A DNA stretch of 64,000 nucleotides from assembly GCA_001464475.1 (NCBI GenBank), contig LNDX01000001.1, positions 124,001 to 188,000 on the forward strand. The letters are read 5' to 3'. Under the pieces are notes generated by a model, which was not told the origin of the DNA, did not search any database, and saw only the letters and a list, made by a program, of their open reading frames with translations. Of the stretch, positions 36,525-45,959 are shown piece after piece. Position numbers and translations under genes: made by a program. The stretch's first letter is position 1; every line of letters starts with the position of its first letter. The stretch is from Flavobacteriaceae bacterium Ga0077528 (GTDB taxonomy: Bacteria > Bacteroidota > Bacteroidia > Flavobacteriales > Flavobacteriaceae).

Positions 36525-36555
36525 AAAAAGCTCCGAAAAATATTCGGAGCTTTTT
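36525..36555. terminator. terminator after the efflux operon
   Basis: Perfect 13-bp stem AAAAAGCTCCGAA / TTCGGAGCTTTTT with loop AAATA. It is flanked by A and T runs on both sides, so it can serve the efflux operon and the convergent TlpA-like gene. Confidence 0.92.
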
Positions 36556-36574
36556 ATTTTGTACTAAAACTAAA

Positions 36575-37573
36575 CTATTTTAAAAGTGCATCAAGTTGCT
36601 CTTGTAATTTAGGATTTGATGGTCGATCAGCATCAGCATTAACCACTTTTCCAGTTGGATCGATTAAAATAAATCTTGGAATAGAATTAATTCCAAATGC
36701 TTTAATAAAATCAGACATCCAGTTTTTATCTGCATACAATTGGATTCCACCAAGTTGTTTTTCAACTACAAACTTTTTCCACTTCTCATAATCTTTTTGC
36801 TCATCAACAGAAATACTTACAAAAGCAATTTTTTTATCGTGATATTTCTCTTCAATTTTTTTCAAAGATGGAATTTCTGCACGACAAGGTCCACACCAAG
36901 TAGCCCAAACATCAATGTAAACATATTTTCCTCTCAAGTCTTCTAGCTTGGTTTTTCCACCAGCGTGATTTTCATAATCAAAAGATGGTGCTTGTGTGTT
37001 GTTTAATTTTTGTTGTTTTAATTTCTCTCCAAAATACATCTTCATTTGAAACATTTCTGTTTCCATTGCTTTTTTCTGAAGTGCAACAAAATTTGCATCC
37101 AATTTAGCAGCATCCAATTTAGCAATATCAGCTTTTTGCTTTTCTGTAATTTTAGCAGTAAATTCTTCCATAGTTTTAGCAGCAAAAAGACTTTCTGCAT
37201 CAAACTTACTTTCACTCAATATTTTTTGAGCTAAATAATTATTCTCAGCCGCTCCTTTTCCAGAATATACAATTGACTCATCAAAATTCTGTGCATCCAT
37301 TTTCATTTTTAAGTCAAAACCATTTTTCAAAAACAGTTCAGTATATTCAGCTCCATCAAACAATTGATACATTCCTTCTTTAATTTCAAATGACGAACTA
37401 AAATGTCCATCACCTTCTACTTTAATTTCTTTTACAATTATTCTATTGTTTTTAATAAAAAGTATATCTCCATTTCTGTGAGCAATATCTGCTTCGAACT
37501 TTACAACATTGTCTTGTGCAAAGCTTATATTTGATAACACAAGCGCAAATAAAAAGATTCCAAATTTTTTCAT
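36575..37573 (-). CDS. TlpA-like thiol-disulfide oxidoreductase with DUF4369 domain
   Basis: A 332-residue periplasmic thioredoxin-fold protein with signal peptide MKKFGIFLFALVLSNISFA. The N-terminal half (about 25-190) is DUF4369-like, a beta domain common in Bacteroidota redox proteins. The C-terminal half is a TlpA/ResA-type domain with WATWCGPCRAE (Cys227, Cys230) and the cis-Pro loop SIPRFILIDPTG. It probably reduces disulfides or keeps thiols reduced in the envelope. It is monocistronic and converges on the efflux operon at a shared terminator. Confidence 0.88.
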   Translation of the reverse strand: MKKFGIFLFALVLSNISFAQDNVVKFEADIAHRNGDILFIKNNRIIVKEIKVEGDGHFSSSFEIKEGMYQLFDGAEYTELFLKNGFDLKMKMDAQNFDESIVYSGKGAAENNYLAQKILSESKFDAESLFAAKTMEEFTAKITEKQKADIAKLDAAKLDANFVALQKKAMETEMFQMKMYFGEKLKQQKLNNTQAPSFDYENHAGGKTKLEDLRGKYVYIDVWATWCGPCRAEIPSLKKIEEKYHDKKIAFVSISVDEQKDYEKWKKFVVEKQLGGIQLYADKNWMSDFIKAFGINSIPRFILIDPTGKVVNADADRPSNPKLQEQLDALLK

Positions 37574-37732
37574 ATCATTAATTTTAATTTAAGTAAAACC
37601 AAATGTAGTTAAATTTATTTACCATCAATTATTCATTATGAAAATATTTAGTGTTTATTTCGGTTGAAGTTTTTTACTTTTGCACCCAAGACCAAAGGTC
37701 GAGTTGTTATTTATAAAAAAATTTTATTCCAA

Positions 37733-39484
37733 ATGTATAGAAGTCATAATTGTGGCGAGTTGAACGCCTCACATATTAATCAAGAAGTTACACTTGCTGG
37801 TTGGGTACAAAAATCAAGAGATAAGGGATTCATGAATTGGGTTGATTTACGCGACCGTTATGGAATTACACAATTATTATTTGATGAAAGTCGTTCAGAA
37901 AAATCAGTTTTCGAATTGGCTAAAACTCTTGGAAGAGAATTTGTAGTTCAAGTAAAAGGAACTGTAATTGAGCGTGAAGCCAAAAATAAAAATATAGCAA
38001 CTGGTGAAATTGAAATTCTTGTAAAAAAAATGACAATTCTAAATGCAGCATTAACGCCACCTTTCACTATTGAAGATGAAACAGACGGTGGTGAAGACAT
38101 TAGAATGAAATACCGTTACTTGGATATTCGTAGAAATCCAGTTAAAAACAGCTTGTTATTCCGTCATAAAGTGGCTCAAGCCGTTAGAAATTACCTTTCT
38201 GATTTGGATTTTTGTGAAGTTGAAACTCCTTATTTAATCAAATCAACTCCAGAAGGAGCAAGAGATTTCGTAGTTCCAAGTAGAATGAATGAAGGTCAGT
38301 TTTATGCTTTACCACAATCGCCACAAACATTCAAACAACTTTTGATGGTTGGTGGAATGGATAAATATTTTCAAATTGTAAAATGTTTCCGTGACGAAGA
38401 TTTACGTGCCGATAGACAGCCCGAGTTTACACAAATCGATTGTGAAATGGCATTTGTAGAACAAGAAGATATTTTAAATGTTTTTGAAGGATTAACTCGT
38501 CATTTACTAAAAGAAATTAAAGGCATTGAAGTAGAAAAATTCCCAAGAATTACCTACGATTATGCCATGAAAACCTACGGAAATGACAAACCAGATATTC
38601 GTTTTGACATGAAATTTGGTGAGTTAAACGAAGTAGCGCAACACAAAGATTTTCCTGTTTTTAATGCAGCAGAATTAGTTGTTGGAATTGCAGCTCCAAA
38701 TTGTGCAACTTATACGCGTAAAGAAATCGATGCTTTAATTGACTGGGTAAAACGTCCGCAAGTTGGTGCATCAGGAATGGTTTATGTAAAATGTGAAGCT
38801 GATGGAACTTACAAATCATCTGTAGATAAATTCTTCAATCAAGAAGATTTGAAAAAATGGGCAGAAATTACTGGTGCCAAAGCTGGAGACATGATTTTTG
38901 TACTTTCTGGTCCAGCTGATAAAACTCGTGCACAACTTTCTGCTTTAAGAATGGAATTAGCAACAAGATTAGGATTGAGAAATCCAGATGAATTTGCTCC
39001 ATTATGGGTTGTTGATTTCCCATTATTAGAATTGGATGAAGAATCTGGAAGATGGCACGCAATGCACCATCCATTTACTTCGCCAAAACCTGAAGACATG
39101 GAATTGTTAGCAACAAATCCGGGAAAAGTTCGCGCAAATGCTTATGATATGGTTTTGAACGGAAACGAAATTGGTGGTGGTTCTATTAGAATTCACGATA
39201 AAGCAACCCAACAATTAATGTTCAAATATTTAGGATTTACTGAAGAAGAAGCTCGTAATCAGTTTGGATTTTTAATGGATGCTTTCCAATTTGGTGCACC
39301 ACCACACGGAGGTTTAGCCTTTGGATTGGATAGATTAGTAGCAATTCTTGGCGGACAAGAAACTATTCGCGATTTTATCGCTTTCCCAAAAAACAATTCA
39401 GGAAGAGATGTTATGATTGATGCACCATCTGTAATTGATGACGCACAATTAAATGAATTACATATAAAAGTTGATTTGAAGTAA
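37733..39484 (+). CDS. aspS: aspartyl-tRNA synthetase
   Basis: Class IIb synthetase charging tRNA-Asp. I take ATG 37733 ([14 protein letters not shown]), giving 583 residues, the bacterial AspRS norm; the reading from 37664 overlaps a TACTTTTG -7-like box at 37675-37682. The N-terminal OB fold is followed by motif 1, motif 2 ([18 protein letters not shown]) and motif 3 ([14 protein letters not shown]). The inserted GAD domain between motifs 2 and 3 (about residues 280-420) distinguishes this bacterial AspRS from AsnRS. The end is normal and a terminator follows. Confidence 0.96.
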   Translation: MYRSHNCGELNASHINQEVTLAGWVQKSRDKGFMNWVDLRDRYGITQLLFDESRSEKSVFELAKTLGREFVVQVKGTVIEREAKNKNIATGEIEILVKKMTILNAALTPPFTIEDETDGGEDIRMKYRYLDIRRNPVKNSLLFRHKVAQAVRNYLSDLDFCEVETPYLIKSTPEGARDFVVPSRMNEGQFYALPQSPQTFKQLLMVGGMDKYFQIVKCFRDEDLRADRQPEFTQIDCEMAFVEQEDILNVFEGLTRHLLKEIKGIEVEKFPRITYDYAMKTYGNDKPDIRFDMKFGELNEVAQHKDFPVFNAAELVVGIAAPNCATYTRKEIDALIDWVKRPQVGASGMVYVKCEADGTYKSSVDKFFNQEDLKKWAEITGAKAGDMIFVLSGPADKTRAQLSALRMELATRLGLRNPDEFAPLWVVDFPLLELDEESGRWHAMHHPFTSPKPEDMELLATNPGKVRANAYDMVLNGNEIGGGSIRIHDKATQQLMFKYLGFTEEEARNQFGFLMDAFQFGAPPHGGLAFGLDRLVAILGGQETIRDFIAFPKNNSGRDVMIDAPSVIDDAQLNELHIKVDLK

Positions 39485-39509
39485 TTTATATCAAATTCTC
39501 AAATAATTT

Positions 39510-39547
39510 AAAAGCAACTATTTAAAAATTTATAAATAGTTGCTTTT
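39510..39547 (+). terminator. terminator after aspS
   Basis: Perfect 15-bp stem AAAAGCAACTATTTA / TAAATAGTTGCTTTT with an 8-base loop and a following T run, 25 bases after the aspS stop. Confidence 0.85.
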
Positions 39548-39646
39548 TTTATTGCAAAATTTAGAATTTTTCAAATATTACACTGAAAATCATTCAATTA
39601 TAATTTTAAATTATTGTAAATTTTTTAAACTTTTATTTAATTTTTG

Positions 39647-39676
39647 TTTGCTATGTCATAAATAAGTATATCTTTG
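39647..39676 (+). promoter_or_regulatory. cold-shock gene promoter
   Basis: TTG (39648-39650), 18 bases, TATCTTTG (39669-39676): a good match to the Bacteroidota promoter consensus. The coding start follows 29 bases after it. The rest of the 220-base gap after aspS holds the aspS terminator and otherwise nothing recognisable. Confidence 0.7.
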
Positions 39677-39704
39677 ACCATTATTAATTTTTTTACATTA
39701 CAAA

Positions 39705-39905
39705 ATGCGCACAGGTACAGTTAAATTTTTCAATGAGTCTAAAGGTTACGGATTCATTACAGATGATGAAAATGGAAAAGACATTTTCGTTCACGCTACA
39801 GGTATTAAAGCTGAAAACTTAAACGAAGGAGACAAAGTTTCTTACGAAGAAGAAGAAGGAAGAAAAGGTAAAGTAGCTGCTCAAGTAGTAGTTATCGAAG
39901 ACTAA
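39705..39905 (+). CDS. cold-shock-domain RNA/DNA-binding protein
   Basis: A 66-residue single cold-shock domain protein that binds single-stranded nucleic acid and melts RNA structure. RNP1 is KGYGFI (residues 13-18) and RNP2 is DIFVHAT (about 26-32), both intact. The start MRTGTVKFFNESKG is standard for CspA-type proteins. It is monocistronic with its own promoter and terminator. Its short 5' leader (about 25 bases) is unlike the long cold-responsive leaders of E. coli cspA, so cold regulation by a leader switch is not evident here. Confidence 0.95.
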   Translation: MRTGTVKFFNESKGYGFITDDENGKDIFVHATGIKAENLNEGDKVSYEEEEGRKGKVAAQVVVIED

Positions 39906-39936
39906 TATATATTATTTTTTGATTGCCTAAATGGTC

Positions 39937-39963
39937 AAACGCTCTGAAAATTTCAGAGCGTTT
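39937..39963 (+). terminator. terminator after the cold-shock gene
   Basis: Perfect inverted repeat AAACGCTCTGA / TCAGAGCGTTT followed by a run of Ts, 31 bases after the stop codon. Confidence 0.92.
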
Positions 39964-40045
39964 TTTTGTTTTTATGAATATTATTTAGAATAAGTTTAAA
40001 TAAACGATTTTAACGGATAAATAACAAACGTTTATCTAATGATTT

Positions 40046-40075
40046 TTGAGAATTAAATAATGCAATGTATATTTG
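40046..40075 (+). promoter_or_regulatory. nuo operon promoter
   Basis: TTG (40046-40048), 19 bases, TATATTTG (40068-40075) matches the consensus. The upstream in-frame ATG at 40060 lies between the two boxes and cannot be transcribed, which fixes the nuoA start at 40108. Confidence 0.7.
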
Positions 40076-40107
40076 TGGCTATTTTACAAATACTAACTTT
40101 TAGAGAC

Positions 40108-40473
40108 ATGCAATCTACTCAAATTGATTATTTACCAATCTTAATGCAAGCTGGACTAGCAATAGGATTTGTTGTCGCAACAATTATTGGTTCTAGTTTC
40201 CTTGGACCAAAAAGACATTCTAAAAACAAAGATAAAAACTTCGAGTGCGGTATTGAATCCGTAGGAAATGCGCGTATTCCGTTTTCTGTAAAATATTTTC
40301 TTGTTGCAATTCTTTTCGTGCTTTTCGATGTAGAGGTAATTTTCTTATATCCTTGGGCAGTAAATTTTAGAGAATTAGGAGTGGATGGAATGATCAAAAT
40401 GGTTATTTTCATGTTGTTACTTTTAGTTGGTTTCTTCTATATAATCAAGAAGAAAGCATTAGAGTGGGAATAG
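40108..40473 (+). CDS. nuoA: NADH-quinone oxidoreductase subunit A
   Basis: Membrane subunit of complex I, three helices, 121 residues from the ATG at 40108 (MQSTQIDYLPILMQ). The family signature FECGIESVGNARIPFSVKYFLVAILFVLFDVE is present, with the conserved Cys of the helix 1-2 loop and the conserved FDVE acidic residues in helix 2. The reading from 40060 adds 16 residues that would precede the promoter's -7 element. It opens the 14-gene nuo operon and is followed 32 bases later by nuoB. Confidence 0.93.
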   Translation: MQSTQIDYLPILMQAGLAIGFVVATIIGSSFLGPKRHSKNKDKNFECGIESVGNARIPFSVKYFLVAILFVLFDVEVIFLYPWAVNFRELGVDGMIKMVIFMLLLLVGFFYIIKKKALEWE

Positions 40474-40505
40474 ATTAATTACGAATTTTAAATTACGAAT
40501 TATAA

Positions 40506-41051
40506 ATGAGTGATTCTAAAACAAAAATGGTTGCTCCACCAGAAGGAGTAACAGGTGAAGGATTCTTCGCTACTAAACTTAACGATGTTGTGGGATTGGC
40601 AAGAGCTAATTCTCTTTGGCCTTTACCTTTTGCAACTTCTTGTTGTGGAATTGAGTTCATGGCTACAATGGCATCACATTACGATTTAGCGCGCTTTGGT
40701 TCAGAGAGAGTAAGTTTTTCTCCGCGACAAGCCGATATGCTAATGGTAATGGGAACGATTTCTAAAAAAATGGCACCTATTTTACGTCAAGTTTACGAAC
40801 AAATGTCTGAACCTCGTTGGGTGATTTCGGTTGGTGCTTGTGCATGTTCAGGAGGTGTTTTCGATACATATTCAGTTTTACAAGGAATTGACAAAGTAAT
40901 TCCAGTAGACGTTTATGTACCAGGTTGTCCTCCTAGACCAGAACAAATTGTTGATGGCGTAATGCAATTACAAGAATTAGTGAAGAATGAATCTGTTCGC
41001 AGAAGAAATTCTCCTGAATATAAAGAATTATTAGCTTCTTACAACCTATAA
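40506..41051 (+). CDS. nuoB: NADH-quinone oxidoreductase subunit B
   Basis: Peripheral-arm subunit carrying cluster N2, the last iron-sulfur centre before quinone. It has 181 residues. The N2 ligands are visible: the tandem cysteines in [12 protein letters not shown], the third in ACACSGG and the fourth in [10 protein letters not shown]. The [15 protein letters not shown] stretch lines the quinone site. It is followed directly by nuoC (one base between stop and start). Confidence 0.96.
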   Translation: MSDSKTKMVAPPEGVTGEGFFATKLNDVVGLARANSLWPLPFATSCCGIEFMATMASHYDLARFGSERVSFSPRQADMLMVMGTISKKMAPILRQVYEQMSEPRWVISVGACACSGGVFDTYSVLQGIDKVIPVDVYVPGCPPRPEQIVDGVMQLQELVKNESVRRRNSPEYKELLASYNL

Positions 41052-41052
41052 T

Positions 41053-41574
41053 ATGGCTTTAGAAACGGCATACATACAAGAAAAAATGACTCAAAAATTT
41101 GGAAACAAAGTTTTGAATTTTTCTATGAGTCGAGATGTTTTTTCATTCGAAGCTACTTCAGATGCTATCTACGAAGTAATTAGAACTTTAAAAACAGAAG
41201 AGGATTTAAATTTTCACTTCTTAACCGATTTATGTGGGGTTCACTATCCAGACAATGATGAAAATCATCAATTTGCAGTGGTTTATCATCTTCACAATTG
41301 GGTTGAAAATGTTAGAATAAGAATAACTACTTATCTTAATGGTGAAAATCCTGAAGTTCATTCAATGACCGATTTATTTCTTTGCACCAATTGGATGGAA
41401 AGAGAAACTTTCGATTTCTACGGAATTAATTTTATTGGTCATCCACAATTGAAACGTATTTTGAATATGGATGAAATGGTTTCGCATCCAATGCGAAAAG
41501 AATTCCCAATGGAAGATAGCGGTAGAACAGATAAAGACGATCGTTTCTTTGGAAGAACGGCACAAAAAATATAA
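41053..41574 (+). CDS. nuoC: NADH-quinone oxidoreductase subunit C
   Basis: Peripheral-arm subunit of 173 residues, the 30-kDa family. Hallmarks are HFLTDLCGVHYPD, a histidine-rich VYHLHNWVENVRIRI strand and the C-terminal signature WMERETFDFYGINFIGHPQLKRIL followed by the MRKEFPM docking motif. C and D are separate genes, unlike the fused nuoCD of E. coli. It lies one base after nuoB and 28 before nuoD. Confidence 0.95.
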   Translation: MALETAYIQEKMTQKFGNKVLNFSMSRDVFSFEATSDAIYEVIRTLKTEEDLNFHFLTDLCGVHYPDNDENHQFAVVYHLHNWVENVRIRITTYLNGENPEVHSMTDLFLCTNWMERETFDFYGINFIGHPQLKRILNMDEMVSHPMRKEFPMEDSGRTDKDDRFFGRTAQKI

Positions 41575-41602
41575 AACAAAATAAATAATTCAACATTATA
41601 AA

Positions 41603-42838
41603 ATGTCAGACTTATTATTATTACCAGAGCATCGATATGCCAAAGTTATTGAACAAACTCGCAACGAAGACGGTAGCGAACTTTCAATATTAAATCTTGG
41701 TCCAACACATCCAGCAACACATGGTATTTTTCAAAATATCTTGCTTATGGATGGTGAAAAAATTCTTGATGCAGAACCAACCATTGGATACATTCATCGT
41801 GCTTTTGAAAAAATTGCCGAAAATCGTCCGTTTTATCAAGTAAACGTTTTAACAGATAGAATGAACTACTGTTCTTCTCCTATTAACAACATGGCTTGGT
41901 GGATGACCGTTGAAAAATTATTAGAAATTGAAGTTCCTAAACGTGCTCAATATTTAAGAGTTATCGTAATGGAATTAGCTCGTATAACAGATCACTTAAT
42001 CTGTAATTCCATTCTTGGTGTTGATACTGGAGCATATACTGGTTTCCTTTATGTATTCCAATTCAGAGAAAAAGTATATGAAATCTACGAAGAAATTTGT
42101 GGTGCTCGTCTTACAACAAATATGGGTAGAATCGGTGGTTTCGAAAGAGATTGGTCGGAAGCTGCCTTCAAAAAATTAGACACTTTTTTAACAGATTTTC
42201 CAGTTGCTTGGAAAGAATTTGAAAACCTTTTCGAAAGAAACAGAATTTTCATCGATAGAACTGTGAATGTCGGACCAATTACTGCTGAAAAAGCAATGCA
42301 ATATGGTTTAACTGGACCTAATTTACGTGCTGCTGGAATTGATTATGACGTTAGAAAAGCACAACCTTATTCTTCTTATGAAGATTTTGAATTTGATGTT
42401 CCTGTAGGAAAATCAGGTGATACTTACGACAGATTTTGTGTTAGAAATGCCGAAGTTTGGGAAAGTTTAAGCATCATCAAACAAGCATTAGCTAAATTAC
42501 CGGAAGGTCCAATCCACGCTGATGTTCCTGATTATTACTTACCTCCAAAAGAAGATGTTTACCACAATATGGAAAGCTTAATTTATCACTTTAAAATTGT
42601 GATGGGTGAAGTTCCAGTTCCTGTGGCAGAAATCTATCATCCTGTAGAAGGCGGAAACGGAGAATTAGGATTTTATTTAATAACTGACGGAAGTAGAACG
42701 CCATACAGATTACACTTTAGAAGACCTTGCTTTATTTATTACCAAGCTTACACTGAAATGATTAAAGGCGGAATGTTATCTGATGCCATCGTAATATTAT
42801 CAAGTTTAAATGTAATTGCCGGAGAATTAGACGCATAA
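41603..42838 (+). CDS. nuoD: NADH-quinone oxidoreductase subunit D
   Basis: Peripheral-arm subunit (49-kDa family) of 411 residues that forms the quinone-binding pocket with NuoB. The loop LGPTHPATHGIFQ holds the conserved His, and the family block IGYIHRAFEKIAENRP contains the quinone-site residues. The final ADVPDYYLPPKEDVYHNMESLIYHF and the VEGGNGELGFYL stretch are typical. It ends before an 87-base phrase-repeat spacer. Confidence 0.96.
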   Translation: MSDLLLLPEHRYAKVIEQTRNEDGSELSILNLGPTHPATHGIFQNILLMDGEKILDAEPTIGYIHRAFEKIAENRPFYQVNVLTDRMNYCSSPINNMAWWMTVEKLLEIEVPKRAQYLRVIVMELARITDHLICNSILGVDTGAYTGFLYVFQFREKVYEIYEEICGARLTTNMGRIGGFERDWSEAAFKKLDTFLTDFPVAWKEFENLFERNRIFIDRTVNVGPITAEKAMQYGLTGPNLRAAGIDYDVRKAQPYSSYEDFEFDVPVGKSGDTYDRFCVRNAEVWESLSIIKQALAKLPEGPIHADVPDYYLPPKEDVYHNMESLIYHFKIVMGEVPVPVAEIYHPVEGGNGELGFYLITDGSRTPYRLHFRRPCFIYYQAYTEMIKGGMLSDAIVILSSLNVIAGELDA

Positions 42839-42925
42839 GAAGAAAGATTGCAGAATGCAGATTTTAGATAGCAGATTGAAAAATCCTAAATCCTAAATCC
42901 TATATCGTAAATCTAAAATAAAAAA
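42839..42925 (+). repeat. phrase-repeat spacer between nuoD and nuoE
   Basis: 87 bases containing tandem AATCCTAAATCC phrases (about 42882-42900) and the inverted pair ATTTTAGAT (42861-42869) / ATCTAAAAT (42911-42919). The same AATCCTAAATC phrase flanks the four-helix-bundle gene between nuoM and nuoN. No ORF is present. Confidence 0.65.
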
Positions 42926-43456
42926 ATGGAAAGATCACATATAAAACAAGAGATAAACATAACTGAATCATTGATGAATCGTATCAATGAACTAATCAGT
43001 CATTATCCTGAAGGTAAACAAAAATCGGCTTTACTTCCAGTTTTGCACGAAGTTCAAGATGCTCACGACAATTGGTTGAGTATTGAATTGCAAAACAAAG
43101 TTGCTGAAATTTTACAAATTCAAAATATTGAAGTTTACGAAGTTGTAACTTTTTACACGATGTTCAACCAACGTCCAATTGGAAAATACATGTTTGAATT
43201 CTGTCAAACTTCTCCTTGTTGTCAAAACGGAGTAGAAGATTTGATGGATTACACTTGTTCAAAATTGGGTGTAAAAGTTGGCGAACCAACAGCTGATGGT
43301 TTATTTGAAGTTCGCGGAGTTGAATGTCTTGGTGCTTGTGGATATGCGCCAATGATGCAATTGGGTGATTTCTACCAAGAGCATTTAACAAAAGAAAAAA
43401 TCGATCAGTTAGTGTCTGATTGTAAAGACGGAAAAATCACTTTACACGATAAATAG
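42926..43456 (+). CDS. nuoE: NADH-quinone oxidoreductase subunit E
   Basis: Subunit of the NADH-oxidising module carrying the [2Fe-2S] cluster N1a. It has 176 residues with a thioredoxin-like fold. Ligands are visible in FCQTSPCCQNG and VECLGACGYAP. The N-terminal helical domain includes LLPVLHEVQDAHDNWL. Four bases separate it from nuoF. Confidence 0.94.
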   Translation: MERSHIKQEINITESLMNRINELISHYPEGKQKSALLPVLHEVQDAHDNWLSIELQNKVAEILQIQNIEVYEVVTFYTMFNQRPIGKYMFEFCQTSPCCQNGVEDLMDYTCSKLGVKVGEPTADGLFEVRGVECLGACGYAPMMQLGDFYQEHLTKEKIDQLVSDCKDGKITLHDK

Positions 43457-43460
43457 TATC

Positions 43461-44828
43461 ATGGGAAGAAAAATATTATTAGACAAAATAAACGTTCCGG
43501 GAATTAAAACTTATGAAGTATATCGTCGTGAAGGCGGTTACGCATCAGTAGAAAAAGCCTTGAAGAAAATGACTCCAGATGAAGTTGTTGAAGAAGTAAA
43601 AACTTCTGGACTTCGTGGTCGTGGTGGTGCAGGATTTCCAGCTGGAATGAAATGGAGTTTTATCGATAAAAAATCGGGTAATCCAAGACATTTAGTTTGT
43701 AATGCTGACGAATCAGAGCCAGGAACTTTCAAAGACCGTTACTTAATGGAGTACATTCCTCACCTATTAATTGAAGGAATGATTACATCAAGTTACGCGC
43801 TTGGAGCAAACTTATCCTACATCTACATTCGTGGAGAATACATGTGGGTTTACAAAATTTTAGAAAGAGCCATCGCCGAAGCAAAAGCTGCTGGTTGGTT
43901 GGGTAAAAATATACTAGGTTCAGGCTACGATTTAGAACTTTTTGTTCAAATCGGTGGTGGAGCTTACATCTGCGGAGAAGAAACTGCATTAATTGAAAGT
44001 TTAGAAGGAAATCGTGGAAATCCAAGATTAAAACCACCATTTCCAGCGGTTAAAGGTCTTTGGCAAAATCCAACCGTAGTAAATAATGTAGAAACAATTG
44101 CTGCTGTGCCATGGATTGTAAATAATTCTGGTGCTGACTATGCTGCCATTGGAATTGGTCGTTCAACTGGAACCAAATTAATTTCAGCATCTGGAAACAT
44201 AAAAAATCAAGGTGTTTTCGAAATTGAATTAGGTGTTTCTGTATACGAATTCATGAATTCTGATGAATATTGTGGTGGAATGCAAACCGATAGACCATTA
44301 AAAGCATTAGTTCCTGGAGGAAGTTCGGTGCCAATTTTACCAGCCAATTTAATTTACAAAACTACTGCTGGTGAAGACCGATTAATGACTTACGAAAGTC
44401 TATCAGACGGTGGATTCGCAACTGGTTCTATGTTAGGTTCTGGAGGATTTATTGTTTATGATGACAGAGCTTGTATCGTTCGTAATACTTGGAATTTTTC
44501 AAGATTTTACCACCATGAATCTTGCGGTCAATGTACGCCATGCCGTGAAGGAACAGGTTGGTTAGAAAAAGTGTTGTGGCGAATAGAAAACGGACAAGGA
44601 CGTGAAGAAGACATAGAATTATTGTGGAGTATTCAATCTAAAATTGAAGGAAATACGATTTGTCCATTAGGCGACGCGGCTTCATGGCCAGTTGCTGCGG
44701 CAATTCGTCATTTTAGAGATGAATTTGAATACCATATTCGTTTCCCAGAAAAAGTAAAAAATAGAGATCATTTTGTAAATGAGCCATTTGAAAAAGTGAA
44801 ACATTTAGTAGCAAAACAAGAAATATAA
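43461..44828 (+). CDS. nuoF: NADH-quinone oxidoreductase subunit F
   Basis: NADH-binding subunit with FMN and cluster N3, 455 residues. GLRGRGGAGFPAGMKWSF is the glycine-rich FMN/NADH loop and LVCNADESEPGTFKDR the flavin site. The [4Fe-4S] cluster ligands are in HHESCGQCTPCREGTGWL and the later NTICPLGDAASWP. Its presence with NuoE and NuoG shows that this complex uses NADH, unlike the reduced complexes of some bacteria. A phrase spacer of 84 bases follows. Confidence 0.97.
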   Translation: MGRKILLDKINVPGIKTYEVYRREGGYASVEKALKKMTPDEVVEEVKTSGLRGRGGAGFPAGMKWSFIDKKSGNPRHLVCNADESEPGTFKDRYLMEYIPHLLIEGMITSSYALGANLSYIYIRGEYMWVYKILERAIAEAKAAGWLGKNILGSGYDLELFVQIGGGAYICGEETALIESLEGNRGNPRLKPPFPAVKGLWQNPTVVNNVETIAAVPWIVNNSGADYAAIGIGRSTGTKLISASGNIKNQGVFEIELGVSVYEFMNSDEYCGGMQTDRPLKALVPGGSSVPILPANLIYKTTAGEDRLMTYESLSDGGFATGSMLGSGGFIVYDDRACIVRNTWNFSRFYHHESCGQCTPCREGTGWLEKVLWRIENGQGREEDIELLWSIQSKIEGNTICPLGDAASWPVAAAIRHFRDEFEYHIRFPEKVKNRDHFVNEPFEKVKHLVAKQEI

Positions 44829-44912
44829 TTTAAAAGTACGAAGTTAGAAGTTGGAAGTACGAAGTGGAAACACTTAAACTTTTAAACTTTTAAACTTTTA
44901 AACAAATTTACA
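44829..44912 (+). repeat. phrase-repeat spacer between nuoF and nuoG
   Basis: Contains three tandem AAACTTTT phrases (44878-44900) and AAGTACGAAG repeated twice in the left half. TTTAAAAGT (44829-44837) pairs with ACTTTTAAA (44878-44886). It resembles the spacer before rpoN. No ORF is present. Confidence 0.6.
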
Positions 44913-45959
44913 ATGAAAGTAACCATAGACGGTCAAGAAATAGAAGTAGAAGCAGGAACAACAATCCTTCAGGCTGCTCGTATGATTGGTGGAGAATCCG
45001 TTCCGCCAGCCATGTGTTATTATTCTAAACTAAAAGGAACTGGTGGAAAATGCCGCTGTTGTTTAGTTGACGTTACCAAAGGTAGTGAAGCCGATCCAAG
45101 ACCAATGCCAAAATTAGTAGCATCTTGTGTTACTGGTTGTCAAGACGGAATGGAAGTAGCTAGCAAATCTTCTGAAAGAGTAACCGAAGCTAGAAAAGCA
45201 GTAACCGAATTCCTTCTGATAAATCACCCATTAGATTGTCCGGTTTGTGATCAAGCAGGAGAATGTGATTTGCAAAATTTATCATTCGAACACGGAAAAT
45301 CGGAAACTCGTTTCATTGAAGAAAAAAGAACTTTTGAGCCAGAAGATATTGGTCCATACATTCAATTACACATGAACCGTTGCATCGTTTGTCAACGTTG
45401 TGTAGAAGTTGCAGATCAATTAACTGACGGAAGAGTTCACGGAGTTTTAAATCGTGGTGATCATTCACAAATTTCAACTTGTGTTTCTGCAGCAATCGAT
45501 AATGAATTTTCTGGAAACATGATTGACGTTTGTCCAGTTGGTGCATTAACAGATAAAACTTTCAGATTCAAATCTAGAGTTTGGTTCAACAAACCATTCA
45601 ACGCACACAGAGAATGTACCACTCCAGGTTGTTGCGGAAAAACAACACTTTGGATGTTTGGAAACGAAATTCAAAGAGTTACAGCAAGAAAAGATGAATA
45701 CCATGAGGTAGAAGATTTTATCTGTAACACCTGTCGTTTTGACAAAAAAGAAGTTTCTGACTGGGTAATTGAAGGTCCGAGAAGATTTGAAAAAGACTCT
45801 GTTATCAATCAAAACAATTATACACGTAAAATGGATAAAGTGGTGATTGAAACAGAAAAAGGAATATTAATGGGAAGAGATATTGACCGTAAAAAAATCA
45901 GTATGTCGGAAATTGATTATAACGAAAAAATTGACGGTAACAAAATAGATACAAAATAA
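44913..45959 (+). CDS. nuoG: NADH-quinone oxidoreductase subunit G, short form
   Basis: Iron-sulfur subunit of the NADH module with only 348 residues, against about 700-900 for full NuoG. It keeps the ferredoxin-like N-terminal [2Fe-2S] domain (CYYSKLKGTGGKCRCC), the HPLDCPVCDQAGECDLQ motif, the [4Fe-4S] block CIVCQRCVEV, and the start of the molybdopterin-oxidoreductase-like region (CTTPGCCGKTTLW, ICNTCRFDKKEVSDW). The large molybdopterin-like C-terminal domain is missing. Ends are normal and nuoH starts in its stop codon (TAATG, one-base overlap). I infer a stable, lineage-specific short form, not a broken gene. Confidence 0.93.
   Translation: MKVTIDGQEIEVEAGTTILQAARMIGGESVPPAMCYYSKLKGTGGKCRCCLVDVTKGSEADPRPMPKLVASCVTGCQDGMEVASKSSERVTEARKAVTEFLLINHPLDCPVCDQAGECDLQNLSFEHGKSETRFIEEKRTFEPEDIGPYIQLHMNRCIVCQRCVEVADQLTDGRVHGVLNRGDHSQISTCVSAAIDNEFSGNMIDVCPVGALTDKTFRFKSRVWFNKPFNAHRECTTPGCCGKTTLWMFGNEIQRVTARKDEYHEVEDFICNTCRFDKKEVSDWVIEGPRRFEKDSVINQNNYTRKMDKVVIETEKGILMGRDIDRKKISMSEIDYNEKIDGNKIDTK

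Noticed and set aside
40060..40107. Upstream start of nuoA
   Set aside because: The ATG lies between the -33 and -7 boxes of the nuo promoter.
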